Origin: Chitinophaga filiformis
GTDB taxonomy: Bacteria; Bacteroidota; Bacteroidia; Chitinophagales; Chitinophagaceae
Direction: 5' to 3'
NCBI RefSeq assembly: GCF_900102545.1
Contig: NZ_FNBN01000002.1
Location: 207,245-271,244 of the forward strand
Length of the DNA: 64,000 nucleotides
Positions 51,907 to 62,167 of this stretch are shown here, piece after piece. Every line of letters starts with the position of its first letter. The stretch's first letter is position 1. Both the position numbers and the translations under genes were made by a program. The notes below the pieces were generated by a model. It was not told the origin of the DNA and did not search any database. It saw only the letters and a list, made by a program, of their open reading frames with translations.

Positions 51907-52794
51907 ATGATCAAAAGAAAATTCCAGCATACATTCACATTGCTTAACGTAGACCGCGTTAACCTGGACACCAGATGGAATTATCTGAATGTTATAAGTC
52001 CGTACAACCGGATCTACTATATCGACCAGGGAGAAGGCGAACTATCAGGCTCAGGTGAAGTCACCAAACTCGAGCCTGGCTTTTTGTATATCATTCCCAG
52101 CTTCACATTATGCAATATGAAGTGCGATAACCATCTGGGACAATACTTCGTACAGTTTTTTGAGGATTCAAGCGACGGAATATCCTTATTTGCCCATCAT
52201 CGCACTATACTCAGAGTAGAGGCAACAGCACTTGATCTGCAACTCTTCAACAGGTTACTGGAAATAAACCCCGGACGCGGCATTAATCGCTCAGACAATC
52301 CGAAGGTGTATGAAAAGGACGTTTTTTACAAAGAATACCAGGAGTTGAATAACCTGCAGAGCGTAGCTGCTTCTATGGAAACGCAAGGTATTCTATGGCT
52401 GCTCACTGCCAGATTTCTGAGTCCGAATGTATTGAGCGAACAGGACGCACAGATGATCCCCGTCAAGCTGGCGGAAACGCTCGATTATATTGAATTAAAC
52501 ATGCACGCAGAGCTTTCTGTCAATTTCCTTGCATCCAGGATCAACCAGCACCCGGATTATTTCTCAAGGCAATTTAAGGCGTATACAGGTACCCGGCCGG
52601 TAAACTACATCAACAAAAAAAGGGTTGAACGTGCACAATACCTTATGGCCACTACACGAATGAATTACTCGGAAATCAGCATACAGACTGGTTTCAGTAA
52701 TCTTTCTTATTTCTCGAAAGCTTTTAAGAAATTAACCGGCATGTCGCCGCGGGATTATAAAAAACAGATGTATCTGGTAGGGTTTCATCATTAA
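51907..52794 (+). CDS. AraC-family transcriptional regulator
   Basis: 295 residues from the ATG at 51907 (MIKRKFQHTFTL). The N-terminal half is an AraC-type cupin ligand domain (NRIYYIDQGEGELSGSGEV, LEPGFLYIIPSF). The C-terminal double helix-turn-helix reads SVNFLASRINQHPDYFSRQF, then ISIQTGFSNLSYFSKAFKKLTGMSP. Divergent from the fucosidase operon, so L-fucose or a fucosylated sugar is the likely effector. Confidence 0.9.
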   Translation: MIKRKFQHTFTLLNVDRVNLDTRWNYLNVISPYNRIYYIDQGEGELSGSGEVTKLEPGFLYIIPSFTLCNMKCDNHLGQYFVQFFEDSSDGISLFAHHRTILRVEATALDLQLFNRLLEINPGRGINRSDNPKVYEKDVFYKEYQELNNLQSVAASMETQGILWLLTARFLSPNVLSEQDAQMIPVKLAETLDYIELNMHAELSVNFLASRINQHPDYFSRQFKAYTGTRPVNYINKKRVERAQYLMATTRMNYSEISIQTGFSNLSYFSKAFKKLTGMSPRDYKKQMYLVGFHH

Positions 52795-52875
52795 TGAGAA
52801 GGCGCCACATATTTAGATAAACCTGAAGTATCGCCCGGGTTAAGAGCATCAGTGAAACATGTACAACCAGCGAAG

Positions 52876-53262
52876 CTACGCTGCTTCTCGCTTCATACTC
52901 TTCTTGATCATTTCCCGGTGTTGTTTCCCCCACAAGCTCAACTCACGTAACACATTTTTCAGGGTCAGACTATGTGGAGTCGCTTCATAAACGATAGTTG
53001 CCGGTGTGCCGGCATATACCTTACGTGTAATAAATTCGTTCAGCTCCAGGTCTTTTAATTCTTTGGCCAGAATCTTTGGGGAAATACCACTCAGCTCATG
53101 CTGAATTTCACTGAACCTTTTGGGAGATTGTACAAGACTCAATATCAACGGTAATTTCCACTTACCACCAAGTACATATAGTGCATCCACCACATTGTTA
53201 AGCGAACTGTCACATTCCTGCTTGGTAGGAATTGTCTCTATTTCATGAACCATTATTTCCAT
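52876..53262 (-). CDS. HxlR-family transcriptional regulator
   Basis: 128 residues from the ATG at 53262; a second ATG at 53253 is equally possible. Family features: an N-terminal cysteine (PTKQECDSSL), YVLGGKWKLPLILSL, the helix-turn-helix KRFSEIQHELSGISPKILAKELKDLE, wing IVYEATPHSLTL, and LSLWGKQHREMIKK. Divergent from the azoreductase gene, with palindromic sites between them. This is the second such pair in the window. Confidence 0.88.
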   Translation of the reverse strand: MEIMVHEIETIPTKQECDSSLNNVVDALYVLGGKWKLPLILSLVQSPKRFSEIQHELSGISPKILAKELKDLELNEFITRKVYAGTPATIVYEATPHSLTLKNVLRELSLWGKQHREMIKKSMKREAA

Positions 53263-53277
53263 ACCCAAAGTTACACA

Positions 53278-53300
53278 CTTTCCTGAAAGTGAGCGCTTTC
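53278..53300. promoter_or_regulatory. Operator-like palindromes, second HxlR divergon
   Basis: CTTTC-N2-GAAAG (53278-53289) and GAAAG-N6-CTTTC (53285-53300) overlap, 16 bases upstream of the HxlR ATG and within the azoreductase leader. Probably the regulator's binding site. Confidence 0.5.
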
Positions 53301-53426
53301 CTACAGGTAACTACGATGGGTGCAATAACCGGCGCCTGTACCTTTGTCTCCGATAGTAACAGGAACGGGCAAGCCGGCGCCACGACTCCTCTACATCTAA
53401 TGCTAATAAATATTAATCATGGTTTT

Positions 53427-54029
53427 ATGAAACGTATCCTTCATCTGATTTCGAGCATTCAGGGAAATGAATCTTATAGCTATAAACTCAGCAATGCGAT
53501 TGTTAATAAAGTGATTGAAAAGTATCCTGGCAGCACCGTTGAAGAAGTGAACCTGAACGATCAGGAAATCCCGCATATAAACCCGGTGATCCTCCAGTCC
53601 ATGTTTACACCAGGTGACCAGTTGACCGAAGAAGGAAGGGAGTCTATACGCTATTCCGATGAAGCAGTAAAGCAATTAATGGCATCCGATATTATTGTCA
53701 TTGGAGCTCCGCTTTACAATCTGACAATTCCTTCCACTTTAAAAGCATGGGCCGATCATATCACAAGGGCTGGCATTACCTTCGGCTATAGTGAGAACGG
53801 GCCGGTCGGACTGGTCACTGGCAAGAAAGTATATATTGCCATGTCATCTGGTGGCATCTATTCCGATGGCCCTTCAAAAGGGAACGATTTTGTAGCACCT
53901 TATCTGAAAGCTTTCCTGGGACTATTAAGTATGACCGATGTCACGGTTTTTCGTGCGGAGGGCGTTAAACTTCGTGGCATGAAAGAGCAGGCTCTGGAAA
54001 AAGGCATTGCGAGCATATACATTGATTAA
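53427..54029 (+). CDS. azoR: FMN-dependent NADH:quinone oxidoreductase / azoreductase
   Basis: 200 residues, flavodoxin-like fold. Motifs closely match AzoR: HLISSIQGNESYSYKLSNAI for the FMN phosphate, APLYNLTIPSTLKAWADHI, then GLVTGKKVYIAMSSGGIYSDG. It reduces quinones and azo compounds with NADH in the cytosol, protecting from electrophiles. Start at the ATG 53427, where the fold begins; the earlier open frame runs through the divergent promoter region. Likely repressed or activated by the divergent HxlR protein. Confidence 0.9.
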   Translation: MKRILHLISSIQGNESYSYKLSNAIVNKVIEKYPGSTVEEVNLNDQEIPHINPVILQSMFTPGDQLTEEGRESIRYSDEAVKQLMASDIIVIGAPLYNLTIPSTLKAWADHITRAGITFGYSENGPVGLVTGKKVYIAMSSGGIYSDGPSKGNDFVAPYLKAFLGLLSMTDVTVFRAEGVKLRGMKEQALEKGIASIYID

Positions 54030-54070
54030 TAACGTACCTCTTCCTTTTGATAACAAGAAATTATAAAACA

Positions 54071-54101
54071 AATACCTTCGGGTGCACTGCCCGGAGGTAT
54101 T
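54071..54101. terminator. Bidirectional hairpin terminator
   Basis: AATACCTTCGGG (54071-54082), loop TGCACTG, CCCGGAGGTATT (54090-54101), one G-T wobble. It lies between the convergent azoreductase and the gene ending at 54101. Confidence 0.65.
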
Positions 54102-54742
54102 CACCTATAATCATCCAAATCCTTCTTCCCCTCATTCGCCATCGACGCTATATACTCCGGCAACGTCTCAAGCGCCGGATACCCATCCTCCTCAGGATCT
54201 CCCGGCAATTCCGTCATCGTATAAATATTAATATACTGCGCAAACGCCTTCTCTCCTAACACACTCTGTAGCAAAAGGAACATAGCAGTATCCAGATGCT
54301 CACTCTGTTTCACAAACTCATAATCCCTGTAATGGATCACCAGGTTCAGCTTCTCCGGCATATCCTCATCCTCAATAGCAGTAAACCACATCTCAGAGGG
54401 AGTCAGGTCCAGATCTTCGTATTCAATACCCTCATGCTCCTCATCTGCCGGTATCAACGCAGTAAACGTCCAGTGATCAATCTCAGGCGCTTTTGACACC
54501 AGGAATTCTGCATCGTCAAAGAACTCTTCATTACCTTCAGCAGTAATAATTAGTTCACCCTCATTGATCGTATTTATACGCATTTCGAAAAACAGGCTGG
54601 TACAATACAGGTGGAGTCTTTCTGTGAGCTCTTCAAAAATTTCTTCGCACTCTTCTGGCTCCATTTCTCTGAAAAAGCGAAAGTCATCACTCTTTTCCTC
54701 AAACCAACGCCAGAATTTTGCCGCGTCATTAGTTCTAAGCAT
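54101..54742 (-). CDS. Acidic cytosolic protein, unknown function
   Basis: 213 residues, strongly acidic (many Glu/Asp), no signal or membrane helix. Motifs such as FWRWFEEKSDDFRFFREMEPEE at the N-terminus and KAPEIDHWTFTALIPADEEH in the middle recur in small Bacteroidota proteins of unknown role; I cannot name the family. A single gene, its stop lying at the terminator hairpin. Confidence 0.7.
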   Translation of the reverse strand: MLRTNDAAKFWRWFEEKSDDFRFFREMEPEECEEIFEELTERLHLYCTSLFFEMRINTINEGELIITAEGNEEFFDDAEFLVSKAPEIDHWTFTALIPADEEHEGIEYEDLDLTPSEMWFTAIEDEDMPEKLNLVIHYRDYEFVKQSEHLDTAMFLLLQSVLGEKAFAQYINIYTMTELPGDPEEDGYPALETLPEYIASMANEGKKDLDDYR

Positions 54743-54952
54743 ATTAGTCCGTTTTATGGCCTTATATAGCCGGGGGTAACATTTTAATTTATACCCGCAA
54801 GGTAACTTTATTTGATCACATTACACTTCTCCCCTATTACATCTTCATATTCAATATTTTCTGCCCGGGAATTTCATTTATTAAAATAAGTTCCGTACAT
54901 TTTCTCACAGTCGTTATGAAATAAAATACGGGACAGTATAAAAACAGTGAAT

Positions 54953-57900
54953 ATGAACAAATATCTGAGGCTCGCCACCCTCTGGGTATGCTGTGTGTTT
55001 TTCTTGCCAATCAATTCCTTTGCTACCGCACCTCCATCGCTTACATATCTGGGTATTGAACAGGGACTATCTAATAATGCCGTAACCAGCATCTACCAGG
55101 ACCACAATGGTTTTATGTGGTTTGGTACTTACGATGGACTAAACCGCTACGATGGATACAATTTCACTGTCTACAGGAATGAATTCAATGACAGCAATTC
55201 CCTGGCCAACAACCGGATTGCCTGTATCACAGAAGATCACCATAAGCGACTGTGGATCGGTACCCGGGGCGGTATCAGCATCTACAACAATATCACAGGA
55301 CTCTTCTCCGGACTTCAATTCCTTCCCTATAAAAGTGCAAAGAGAAAGAAGATTGAAGTTCCTGTGAACGCTATCCTGCCCGGAGCAAACGAAACCATAT
55401 TCATCGGTACCAATGGAGAAGGACTGCTCGTTTATAACACTACCGGTCCCGCCAGGCAAGCGCCACTCAGAACCGGGGAAGGCCTCGTCACAAAATACGA
55501 AGTCTCCTCAATCGCCTTAGATGCATCCGGACATACCTGGCTGTTCGTACGCAACATCGGTCTTTGTATCTATGACAATGCCACAGGGGTTGTACGCGTG
55601 ATCAACGACGGTATCCGGAACGGTATCGCCTTACAGGCGGATCGTAAGGGTCAGCTGTGGCTGGGCACCGACGAGGGTTTATATAAATATAGCATCGCCG
55701 CCAATACCTTCACCAGCATGCTCACTACCCATTCCAAAAGAGTCGTGCATCTCATCATAGACCAGCATAATACCCTGTGGATAGCCTCAGACGGAGAAGG
55801 TGTTTTTATGATGCCACTGTCTTCAGAGAAGATCACCCGCCTGACTTCACCCGAAAACAAAGAACTGCTTACCAGCACAGCCGTGTTCTCCATCTTTGAA
55901 GATCATGAAGGCCGTAAATGGATAGGTACGCTCCGCGGTGGCGTTAATATCCTTGATCCGGGAAAGGCAGGATTTGCACGTATCACACATGACCCGCTGA
56001 ACCCTAATAGCCTGATCAACGATTTTACACTGTCACTCTGCGAGGATGCCGACCACAATATATGGATCGGCACCGACGGCGGCGGACTAAGTATCTGGAA
56101 CAGACAACAGAACAAGTTCACCAACTTCAGACACCTGGCCGGTAACGACGCTTCCCTATGCAGCGACTTTGTAACCAGCATCACCCGCGACTACCAGGAT
56201 AACATATGGATCTCTACCTGGGGTACAGGCATCTACCGCTATAACAAAGCGAAACGCTCCTTCGACCACTATGCCTGCTTCAACCAGGCGAACAATGCAG
56301 AAGATAAAAATACCTGGCTGCTCTATGAGGATGCGGCCAAAACACTGTGGGCTGGCGTATGTACGGGCAGCCCGCTATACCGCTTTAATAGAAGTACCAA
56401 CCGCTTTGAAGTATTCGACCCCCATATTACCAATATTCTTTCCATGGCGGAAGACAACAAAGGCAATTTCTGGGCAGGAGATTATACCTCTCTGATAAAG
56501 ATCGATAAACAGGCGAAGCTCCACCAGGTATATAACATCGGTTATCCTGTTCGCGTCTTCCACCAGGATAAAGCCGGCAACTGCTGGATAGGCACCGAAG
56601 GTGGCGGCCTGCTCCTCTTTAACAGGGAAACAGGTACCTACGTGCGATACACCAAAGCCGATGGCCTCTCCAACAATTCCATCCTGCAAATACTGGAAGA
56701 CAAGACCGGCAACCTGTGGATCAGCACCTTCTACGGCATCTCAAAATTCAATCCACGGCAGAAAACTTTTAAGAACTATTCTCAGTCAGACGGACTACTC
56801 TCCAATCAGCTGAACTATAATGCCGCCCTCTCACTACCATCAGGCGAGTTTATATTTGGCGGCATCAAAGGACTGAATATCTTCTATCCTGACAGCCTGC
56901 CTTCATCCTCAGGTACACCCGGTATATTACTGACAGGCTTAAAGGTGGATAATATTCCTGTTGAGCAGGCAGACCGCTATGTTACAGAAAGGACCGCAGA
57001 TCATATCACCTCACTAAAAATACCTTATAATAAAGCCGTACTGGCATTTGACTTCGTAGCACCTGAATACTCCGCTCCCGACAAGATAGATTACGCCTAT
57101 TATATGGATGGATGGGACAAAGGATGGAACTATGTCGGCAAATCACGATCTGCCAACTATACCCGTCTGCATGAAGGCAGCTACACCTTCCGGATAAAAA
57201 CAACCAATACTGAAGGCGTCTGGAATACCCGGGAATATACCATGCAGATCATTGTGCTGCCACCCTGGTACCGCACCTGGTGGGCATATCTATTATACAT
57301 GGCGGCCATCGCAGGGATGGCCTATACCTACCTGCAGTACAAGGCACAAAAAACAAAGCTTGCCTTCGACATCCGCCTGGCCCGCCTGGAAACAGAAAAA
57401 GAAAAAGAACTGAATGAAAAGAAACTGGCCTTCTTCACAAATATCTCACACGAGTTCAGAACACCACTGACACTGATTATCAATCCTGTCAAAGAGTTAC
57501 TGAACAACAACGATAAAACACCCGGCAACGGACTGGAAGTCATATACCGGAATGCCCGTCGCTTGCTTAGCCTCGTAGACCAGCTATTGCTGTTCCGTAA
57601 AGCCGACAGTGAGATGGACAAGCTGAAAATCACACGACTCAACTTCCATAATCTCTGCCAGGAAGTATACCTGTCCTTCAGCCAGCAAGCCAGAGCCAAA
57701 CAGATCGATTATATATTTGACTGCGACAATCCACAACTCGAAGTTTACGCAGACAGAGAGAAAATAGAGATCGTACTGTTTAACCTGCTCTCAAACGCAC
57801 TGAAGTTCACGCCTGAGAATGGAACAGTCAGCTTCATCATCAGTGAAAACGAGAGTAATATCACCGTCAATATAACCGATACCGGCTGCGGTATCAGCGA

Positions 57901-59035
57901 AGATGCGGGGCAACGACTGTTCGAGAAATTCTATCAGGTAAAGGAAAAGCAGACCACCGGCAAAGCCGGTTTTGGTATAGGACTCTACCTGTCAAAACAT
58001 TTCATTGAAAGCCACAAAGGCCAGATATCCTTCACCAGCGCTCCCGGACAAGGTACCTCCTTTACCGTACAGCTCAGAAAAGGCACGATCCACTTCACCG
58101 GACAATACATCTTTGAGGAAATGGCCGACGACCCGGCAATGCTACAGGAACTCATGGGCAATATCACCAGCGAAATATCAGTCGACCTACCAGGAGCAGA
58201 CAATGAACCCGCCGCCCTGGAAGATATCTTCACCAGCAAACGCTCCATCCTGGTAATAGACGATAACCCGGAGATCAGGGCTTATCTGCAGCTACTGTTC
58301 CGCGAAAAGTTCATTTTCCTGGAGGCAGATAATGGAGAGGACGGATTACAACTGGCGCGGGAACATTACCCGGATATCATTATCAGTGATGTGCTCATGA
58401 AGGGAATGGACGGAATGGAATTATGTAATACCATCAAACAGGATCCGACCCTTGGTCACATACCCGTAATCCTGCTCACCGGCAATCCCTCCCAGGAAAT
58501 TAAACTCAAGGGCATTGAGTGTGGGGCCGACGACTACATCACAAAACCATTTGAACAGGACCTCCTCCTGGCACGTATCGATAACATCCTCCAGAACAGG
58601 AACGCCCTGCAGGACTACTTTTTCGATAAGATCACGCTGAAAAAGAACGACGCCAGGATCTCCGCTGAATATAAAACCTTCCTTGAACGCTGCATTACCA
58701 TCGTAGAGAACAACCTGGATAAAGACACCTTTAATATAAAAATGCTGGCCGCAGAGATAGGCATGAGCCATTCTAACCTTTACAAGAAGGTGAAATCCAT
58801 CTCCGGGCACTCGGTCAATGCCTTTATCCGCTTTATCCGTTTACGCCGGGCAGCAGTATTACTGCTAAGTACAGATTGTAATGTGAACGAAGCCGCCTTC
58901 GGCGTAGGACTCAATGACATGAAATATTTCAGGAAACAATTCTCCAAACTTTTTGGAATGAACCCTTCTGAATACATCAAAAAGTACCGCAACTCCTTTA
59001 ACAAAGATTTTAACGTGGTCAATTGGAAGGAATAG
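54953..59035 (+). CDS. Hybrid two-component system regulator (HTCS)
   Basis: 1360 residues in the full HTCS order. Signal peptide (LWVCCVFFLPINSFA); about a dozen two-component propeller repeats (WFGTYDGLNRYDG, WIGTRGGISIYN, WIGTDGGGLSIW); a Y_Y_Y domain near 740-790; one membrane helix (WWAYLLYMAAIAGMAYTYL). Then a histidine kinase with His833 in NISHEFRTPLTL, ATP site (TDTGCGISED), receiver with Asp1146 in ISDVLMKGMDG, and an AraC helix-turn-helix (VNEAAFGVGLNDMKYFRKQF). It senses an oligosaccharide in the periplasm and activates the SusC/SusD genes just downstream. The ATG at 54953 is preferred over GTG at 54947. Confidence 0.95.
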   Translation: MNKYLRLATLWVCCVFFLPINSFATAPPSLTYLGIEQGLSNNAVTSIYQDHNGFMWFGTYDGLNRYDGYNFTVYRNEFNDSNSLANNRIACITEDHHKRLWIGTRGGISIYNNITGLFSGLQFLPYKSAKRKKIEVPVNAILPGANETIFIGTNGEGLLVYNTTGPARQAPLRTGEGLVTKYEVSSIALDASGHTWLFVRNIGLCIYDNATGVVRVINDGIRNGIALQADRKGQLWLGTDEGLYKYSIAANTFTSMLTTHSKRVVHLIIDQHNTLWIASDGEGVFMMPLSSEKITRLTSPENKELLTSTAVFSIFEDHEGRKWIGTLRGGVNILDPGKAGFARITHDPLNPNSLINDFTLSLCEDADHNIWIGTDGGGLSIWNRQQNKFTNFRHLAGNDASLCSDFVTSITRDYQDNIWISTWGTGIYRYNKAKRSFDHYACFNQANNAEDKNTWLLYEDAAKTLWAGVCTGSPLYRFNRSTNRFEVFDPHITNILSMAEDNKGNFWAGDYTSLIKIDKQAKLHQVYNIGYPVRVFHQDKAGNCWIGTEGGGLLLFNRETGTYVRYTKADGLSNNSILQILEDKTGNLWISTFYGISKFNPRQKTFKNYSQSDGLLSNQLNYNAALSLPSGEFIFGGIKGLNIFYPDSLPSSSGTPGILLTGLKVDNIPVEQADRYVTERTADHITSLKIPYNKAVLAFDFVAPEYSAPDKIDYAYYMDGWDKGWNYVGKSRSANYTRLHEGSYTFRIKTTNTEGVWNTREYTMQIIVLPPWYRTWWAYLLYMAAIAGMAYTYLQYKAQKTKLAFDIRLARLETEKEKELNEKKLAFFTNISHEFRTPLTLIINPVKELLNNNDKTPGNGLEVIYRNARRLLSLVDQLLLFRKADSEMDKLKITRLNFHNLCQEVYLSFSQQARAKQIDYIFDCDNPQLEVYADREKIEIVLFNLLSNALKFTPENGTVSFIISENESNITVNITDTGCGISEDAGQRLFEKFYQVKEKQTTGKAGFGIGLYLSKHFIESHKGQISFTSAPGQGTSFTVQLRKGTIHFTGQYIFEEMADDPAMLQELMGNITSEISVDLPGADNEPAALEDIFTSKRSILVIDDNPEIRAYLQLLFREKFIFLEADNGEDGLQLAREHYPDIIISDVLMKGMDGMELCNTIKQDPTLGHIPVILLTGNPSQEIKLKGIECGADDYITKPFEQDLLLARIDNILQNRNALQDYFFDKITLKKNDARISAEYKTFLERCITIVENNLDKDTFNIKMLAAEIGMSHSNLYKKVKSISGHSVNAFIRFIRLRRAAVLLLSTDCNVNEAAFGVGLNDMKYFRKQFSKLFGMNPSEYIKKYRNSFNKDFNVVNWKE

Positions 59036-59077
59036 TAGCCATTTTACCATTTTAGCGCCCTTATTTGATCATTTACA

Positions 59078-59098
59078 CCCTGTCGTCTACCGGCAGGG
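59078..59098 (+). other. Small hairpin in the SusC leader
   Basis: CCCTGTCG (59078-59085), loop TCTAC, CGGCAGGG (59091-59098), one G-T pair. It lies 43 bases past the HTCS stop and 60 before the SusC start. It may be a weak terminator or a leader structure. Confidence 0.35.
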
Positions 59099-59158
59099 GG
59101 TCATATCATTGCATTGAACAACGACCAATCTTCCACGGTACAAAAATTAAATGCTGTC

Positions 59159-62143
59159 ATGAAAAGTTACCAGACGTTATGGAAAAAACTGGCCCTCTGC
59201 CTGATTTTCAGCAGTTATGCCATGGCCCTCTATGCCCAACACCCCGTCACCGGCAGGGTGAGCGCCGGCGACACCTCCTTACCAGGTGTTGTGGTGTACA
59301 TAAAAGGCTCGGGCGCGAATACGCAAACCGACAACGACGGTCGGTTCTCCATCAATGCTCCCGCCGGAGCCACCCTTACCTTCAGTTTGATGGGCTACGC
59401 CAGTAAAGAAGTGCCGGTAAACAACCGGAGCACTATCAACGTGCAACTCGAATCTACCACCCAGGGACTGGGAGAAGTCGTAGTTGTAGGTTATGGCACC
59501 CAGAAAAGAAAAGACCTTACAGGCTCCATCGCCTCCTTAAATGCAAGCGCCTACAAGGACCAGCCGGTCCTCAATGCTTCCTCCGCCCTGCAGGGCAGGG
59601 TTGCTGGGGTGTCTGTAGCCAATAGTTCCGGCGCGCCGGGAGGTGCGGTAAAGATCCGCATCAGAGGGGCTAACTCTATCAATGCCAGCAACGACCCGCT
59701 GTATGTCATCGACGGGGTAGCACTGAGCAGCATCAGTATCAGCGACATCAACGTGAACGATATTGCGTCTATGGAAGTCCTGAAAGATGCTTCTGCCACC
59801 GCTATCTACGGATCCCGCGGCGCCAATGGGGTGATCATCATTACTACCAAGAGCGGCAAGGCGGGCGACATGCACCTGGAATACAACGGCTTCCTGAGCA
59901 GCAATTCCCCGATGAAGAAATATAAGCTGCTGGATGCAGTAGCATATGCCGAACAGGCCAATCATATTGCAGGCACAAATGTCTTCGCTGACCCATCCTC
60001 CTATGCAGGTAAAACCACCGATTGGCAGGATATGGTCTTCCATAACGGTACCACACAGAACCACCAGCTATCTGTGTCAGGTGGTACAGAAAAATCGCGC
60101 TATTATATCTCCGGATATTATGTAAATCAGTCAGGCCTCCTGCTGAACACTGACCAGGAGAAATTCGCATTGCGTGCCAACCTGGATAGCAAATTGAGCA
60201 AGAAAGTGAGCATAGGTGTAGGCATCTTCGCCGGACATTCCAACTCTCACAACAACGGCGACATAGGCGGCAAAGGCAATCCCGTAATGGCAGCCCTCGC
60301 ATGGGCGCCCACTGAACCGGTATATGATTCCGGTACCCAGTACAACCGCTTCGCAATCTCTCCTATTTGGTCCAATCCCTATATGACTATCAAAGAAAGG
60401 AAAAACGATGTCTCGGCCAACTCAGTAGTGCTGAACGGGCGATTGAAATACGATATAACAGACTGGCTGTCCCTCAATGTAAACGTGGGACTCGACGCAA
60501 ATATCGCCCGGACTGCCTACCTGAATAACGACTGGGTAAGCCCTGGTAATCCCGGCTCCGGTCAGAGCTCCCTGGAGAACTATACCATCCAGAACAGTAA
60601 CTCGCTGACCTTCCACAAAAAGATCAATGAGAAGCATGACCTTACCGTAATGGGCATTGTGGAGGAAACCTCCAACAAGTACAATTCCTTTGCAGCTTCA
60701 GGTTCCGGCCTGACTTCCACTTCCAATGGTTATAATAACCTCGGATTGAACACTTCGCAGGGCATCTCTTCTACCTATACTAACTGGGCACTACTCTCTT
60801 ATGTAGGCAGAGCCTCCTATACATTTAACGATAAATACCTCATTACCGCTACCTACCGCGCAGATGGTTCTTCCAAGTTCCAGAGCACTGCTAATAAATG
60901 GGGATACTTTCCTTCCGTTGGTCTTGGCTGGCGACTCTCTGAAGAGTCTTTCATCAAAGACCTTGGCATCTTCTCTAACCTGAAACTGCGCGGCAGCTGG
61001 GGTATCACAGGTAATCAGTCTATCAATCCCTACAGCAGCCTGGGCCTGCTCAACGGCATACAATACTCCTACGGCGGTACCACCCTTTACCAGGGCTATC
61101 TGCTGGGCAGTCCGAGCAATCCTGACCTGAAATGGGAAACGACCAAACAAACTGATATAGGACTGGATGTAGGCCTGCTTGGCGGACGAGTGAACATTGC
61201 TGCGGATTACTATAACAAACGCACCAAAGATCTGTTACTGCAGGTGCCTATTGCCAGCTACGACGGCGGTGGCACCATGTATAAAAACGTAGGCGTAGTG
61301 AATAACAAGGGCTTTGAATTCTTTGTTGAAATTGCCGCTGTGCAAAAGCATGATTTCTCCTGGACAGCCACTATCAACGCATCCACTTACAGGAACAGAG
61401 TAGTGAGCCTGGGTAAAGATTCTATCCTCTACCGTCCTGTTATCGGCGGAGGCCTGATCAATACCAATATACAGGTAGTGAAAACCGGTCAGCCGCTGGG
61501 TGCATTCTACCTGATTCCATGGCAGGGCGTTTACACTTCCGACGACAACACACTGGGATATAAAGCAGGCGACAACCATTACAGAGACGTAAGTGGTAAT
61601 GGCTCTATCGGCTATGAAGACCGCGTGATTGCAGGCAGTGCCCTTCCTAAATTCCTGTGGGGCTTCAACAACAACTTCCATTACAAACAGTTCGAGCTGA
61701 ATGTATTTGTACAGGCTTCACACGGTAACAAGATCTTCAACGCTACCTATGCAGGTATCGCAGCACCAACCAGTGATGTGAAATATCCTACACTGGCGGA
61801 ATCTGCTAACTATGCCAGCAGCAAAAATCCCAACGCTGAATGGGCTGATCCTGCAAGCAAAACGAACCGCAGTTATGTTGAGTCAACTCAGTACCTGCAG
61901 GACGGTAGTTACGTACGACTGAAGAACGTAAGTCTTTCCTATTCACTACTGAAGAAGACCACCCGTTTTGCCGATATCCGGTTTACGCTGAGCGCACAGA
62001 ACCTGTTCACCATCACCAAATATAAAGGGTATGATCCGGAAGCCACCTCTACTTCGGCCACCAGCGACGCTGATGCCGGTATTGACCTGGGTGCTTATCC
62101 GTCCCCACGCACTGTCACATTCGGGGTGAATATTTCTTTATAG
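59159..62143 (+). CDS. SusC/RagA-type TonB-dependent transporter
   Basis: 994 residues from the ATG at 59159, which gives a signal peptide (KKLALCLIFSSYAMALYAQ); the earlier TTG at 59114 adds a polar stretch and is unlikely. A carboxypeptidase-like domain (GVVVYIKGSGANTQTDNDGRFSI) is followed by a TonB plug (EVVVVGYGTQKRKDLTGSI, then IRIRGANSINASNDPLYVIDG) and a 22-strand barrel ending in VTFGVNISL. It is an outer-membrane oligosaccharide importer that works with the SusD protein encoded 24 bases downstream. Confidence 0.95.
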   Translation: MKSYQTLWKKLALCLIFSSYAMALYAQHPVTGRVSAGDTSLPGVVVYIKGSGANTQTDNDGRFSINAPAGATLTFSLMGYASKEVPVNNRSTINVQLESTTQGLGEVVVVGYGTQKRKDLTGSIASLNASAYKDQPVLNASSALQGRVAGVSVANSSGAPGGAVKIRIRGANSINASNDPLYVIDGVALSSISISDINVNDIASMEVLKDASATAIYGSRGANGVIIITTKSGKAGDMHLEYNGFLSSNSPMKKYKLLDAVAYAEQANHIAGTNVFADPSSYAGKTTDWQDMVFHNGTTQNHQLSVSGGTEKSRYYISGYYVNQSGLLLNTDQEKFALRANLDSKLSKKVSIGVGIFAGHSNSHNNGDIGGKGNPVMAALAWAPTEPVYDSGTQYNRFAISPIWSNPYMTIKERKNDVSANSVVLNGRLKYDITDWLSLNVNVGLDANIARTAYLNNDWVSPGNPGSGQSSLENYTIQNSNSLTFHKKINEKHDLTVMGIVEETSNKYNSFAASGSGLTSTSNGYNNLGLNTSQGISSTYTNWALLSYVGRASYTFNDKYLITATYRADGSSKFQSTANKWGYFPSVGLGWRLSEESFIKDLGIFSNLKLRGSWGITGNQSINPYSSLGLLNGIQYSYGGTTLYQGYLLGSPSNPDLKWETTKQTDIGLDVGLLGGRVNIAADYYNKRTKDLLLQVPIASYDGGGTMYKNVGVVNNKGFEFFVEIAAVQKHDFSWTATINASTYRNRVVSLGKDSILYRPVIGGGLINTNIQVVKTGQPLGAFYLIPWQGVYTSDDNTLGYKAGDNHYRDVSGNGSIGYEDRVIAGSALPKFLWGFNNNFHYKQFELNVFVQASHGNKIFNATYAGIAAPTSDVKYPTLAESANYASSKNPNAEWADPASKTNRSYVESTQYLQDGSYVRLKNVSLSYSLLKKTTRFADIRFTLSAQNLFTITKYKGYDPEATSTSATSDADAGIDLGAYPSPRTVTFGVNISL

Positions 62144-62167
62144 TGATCACATTAAACACGTACAAAA

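Noticed and set aside
53232..53426. Longer N-terminus for the azoreductase.
   Set aside because: It runs through the divergent promoter and HxlR start; the flavodoxin fold begins at 53427.
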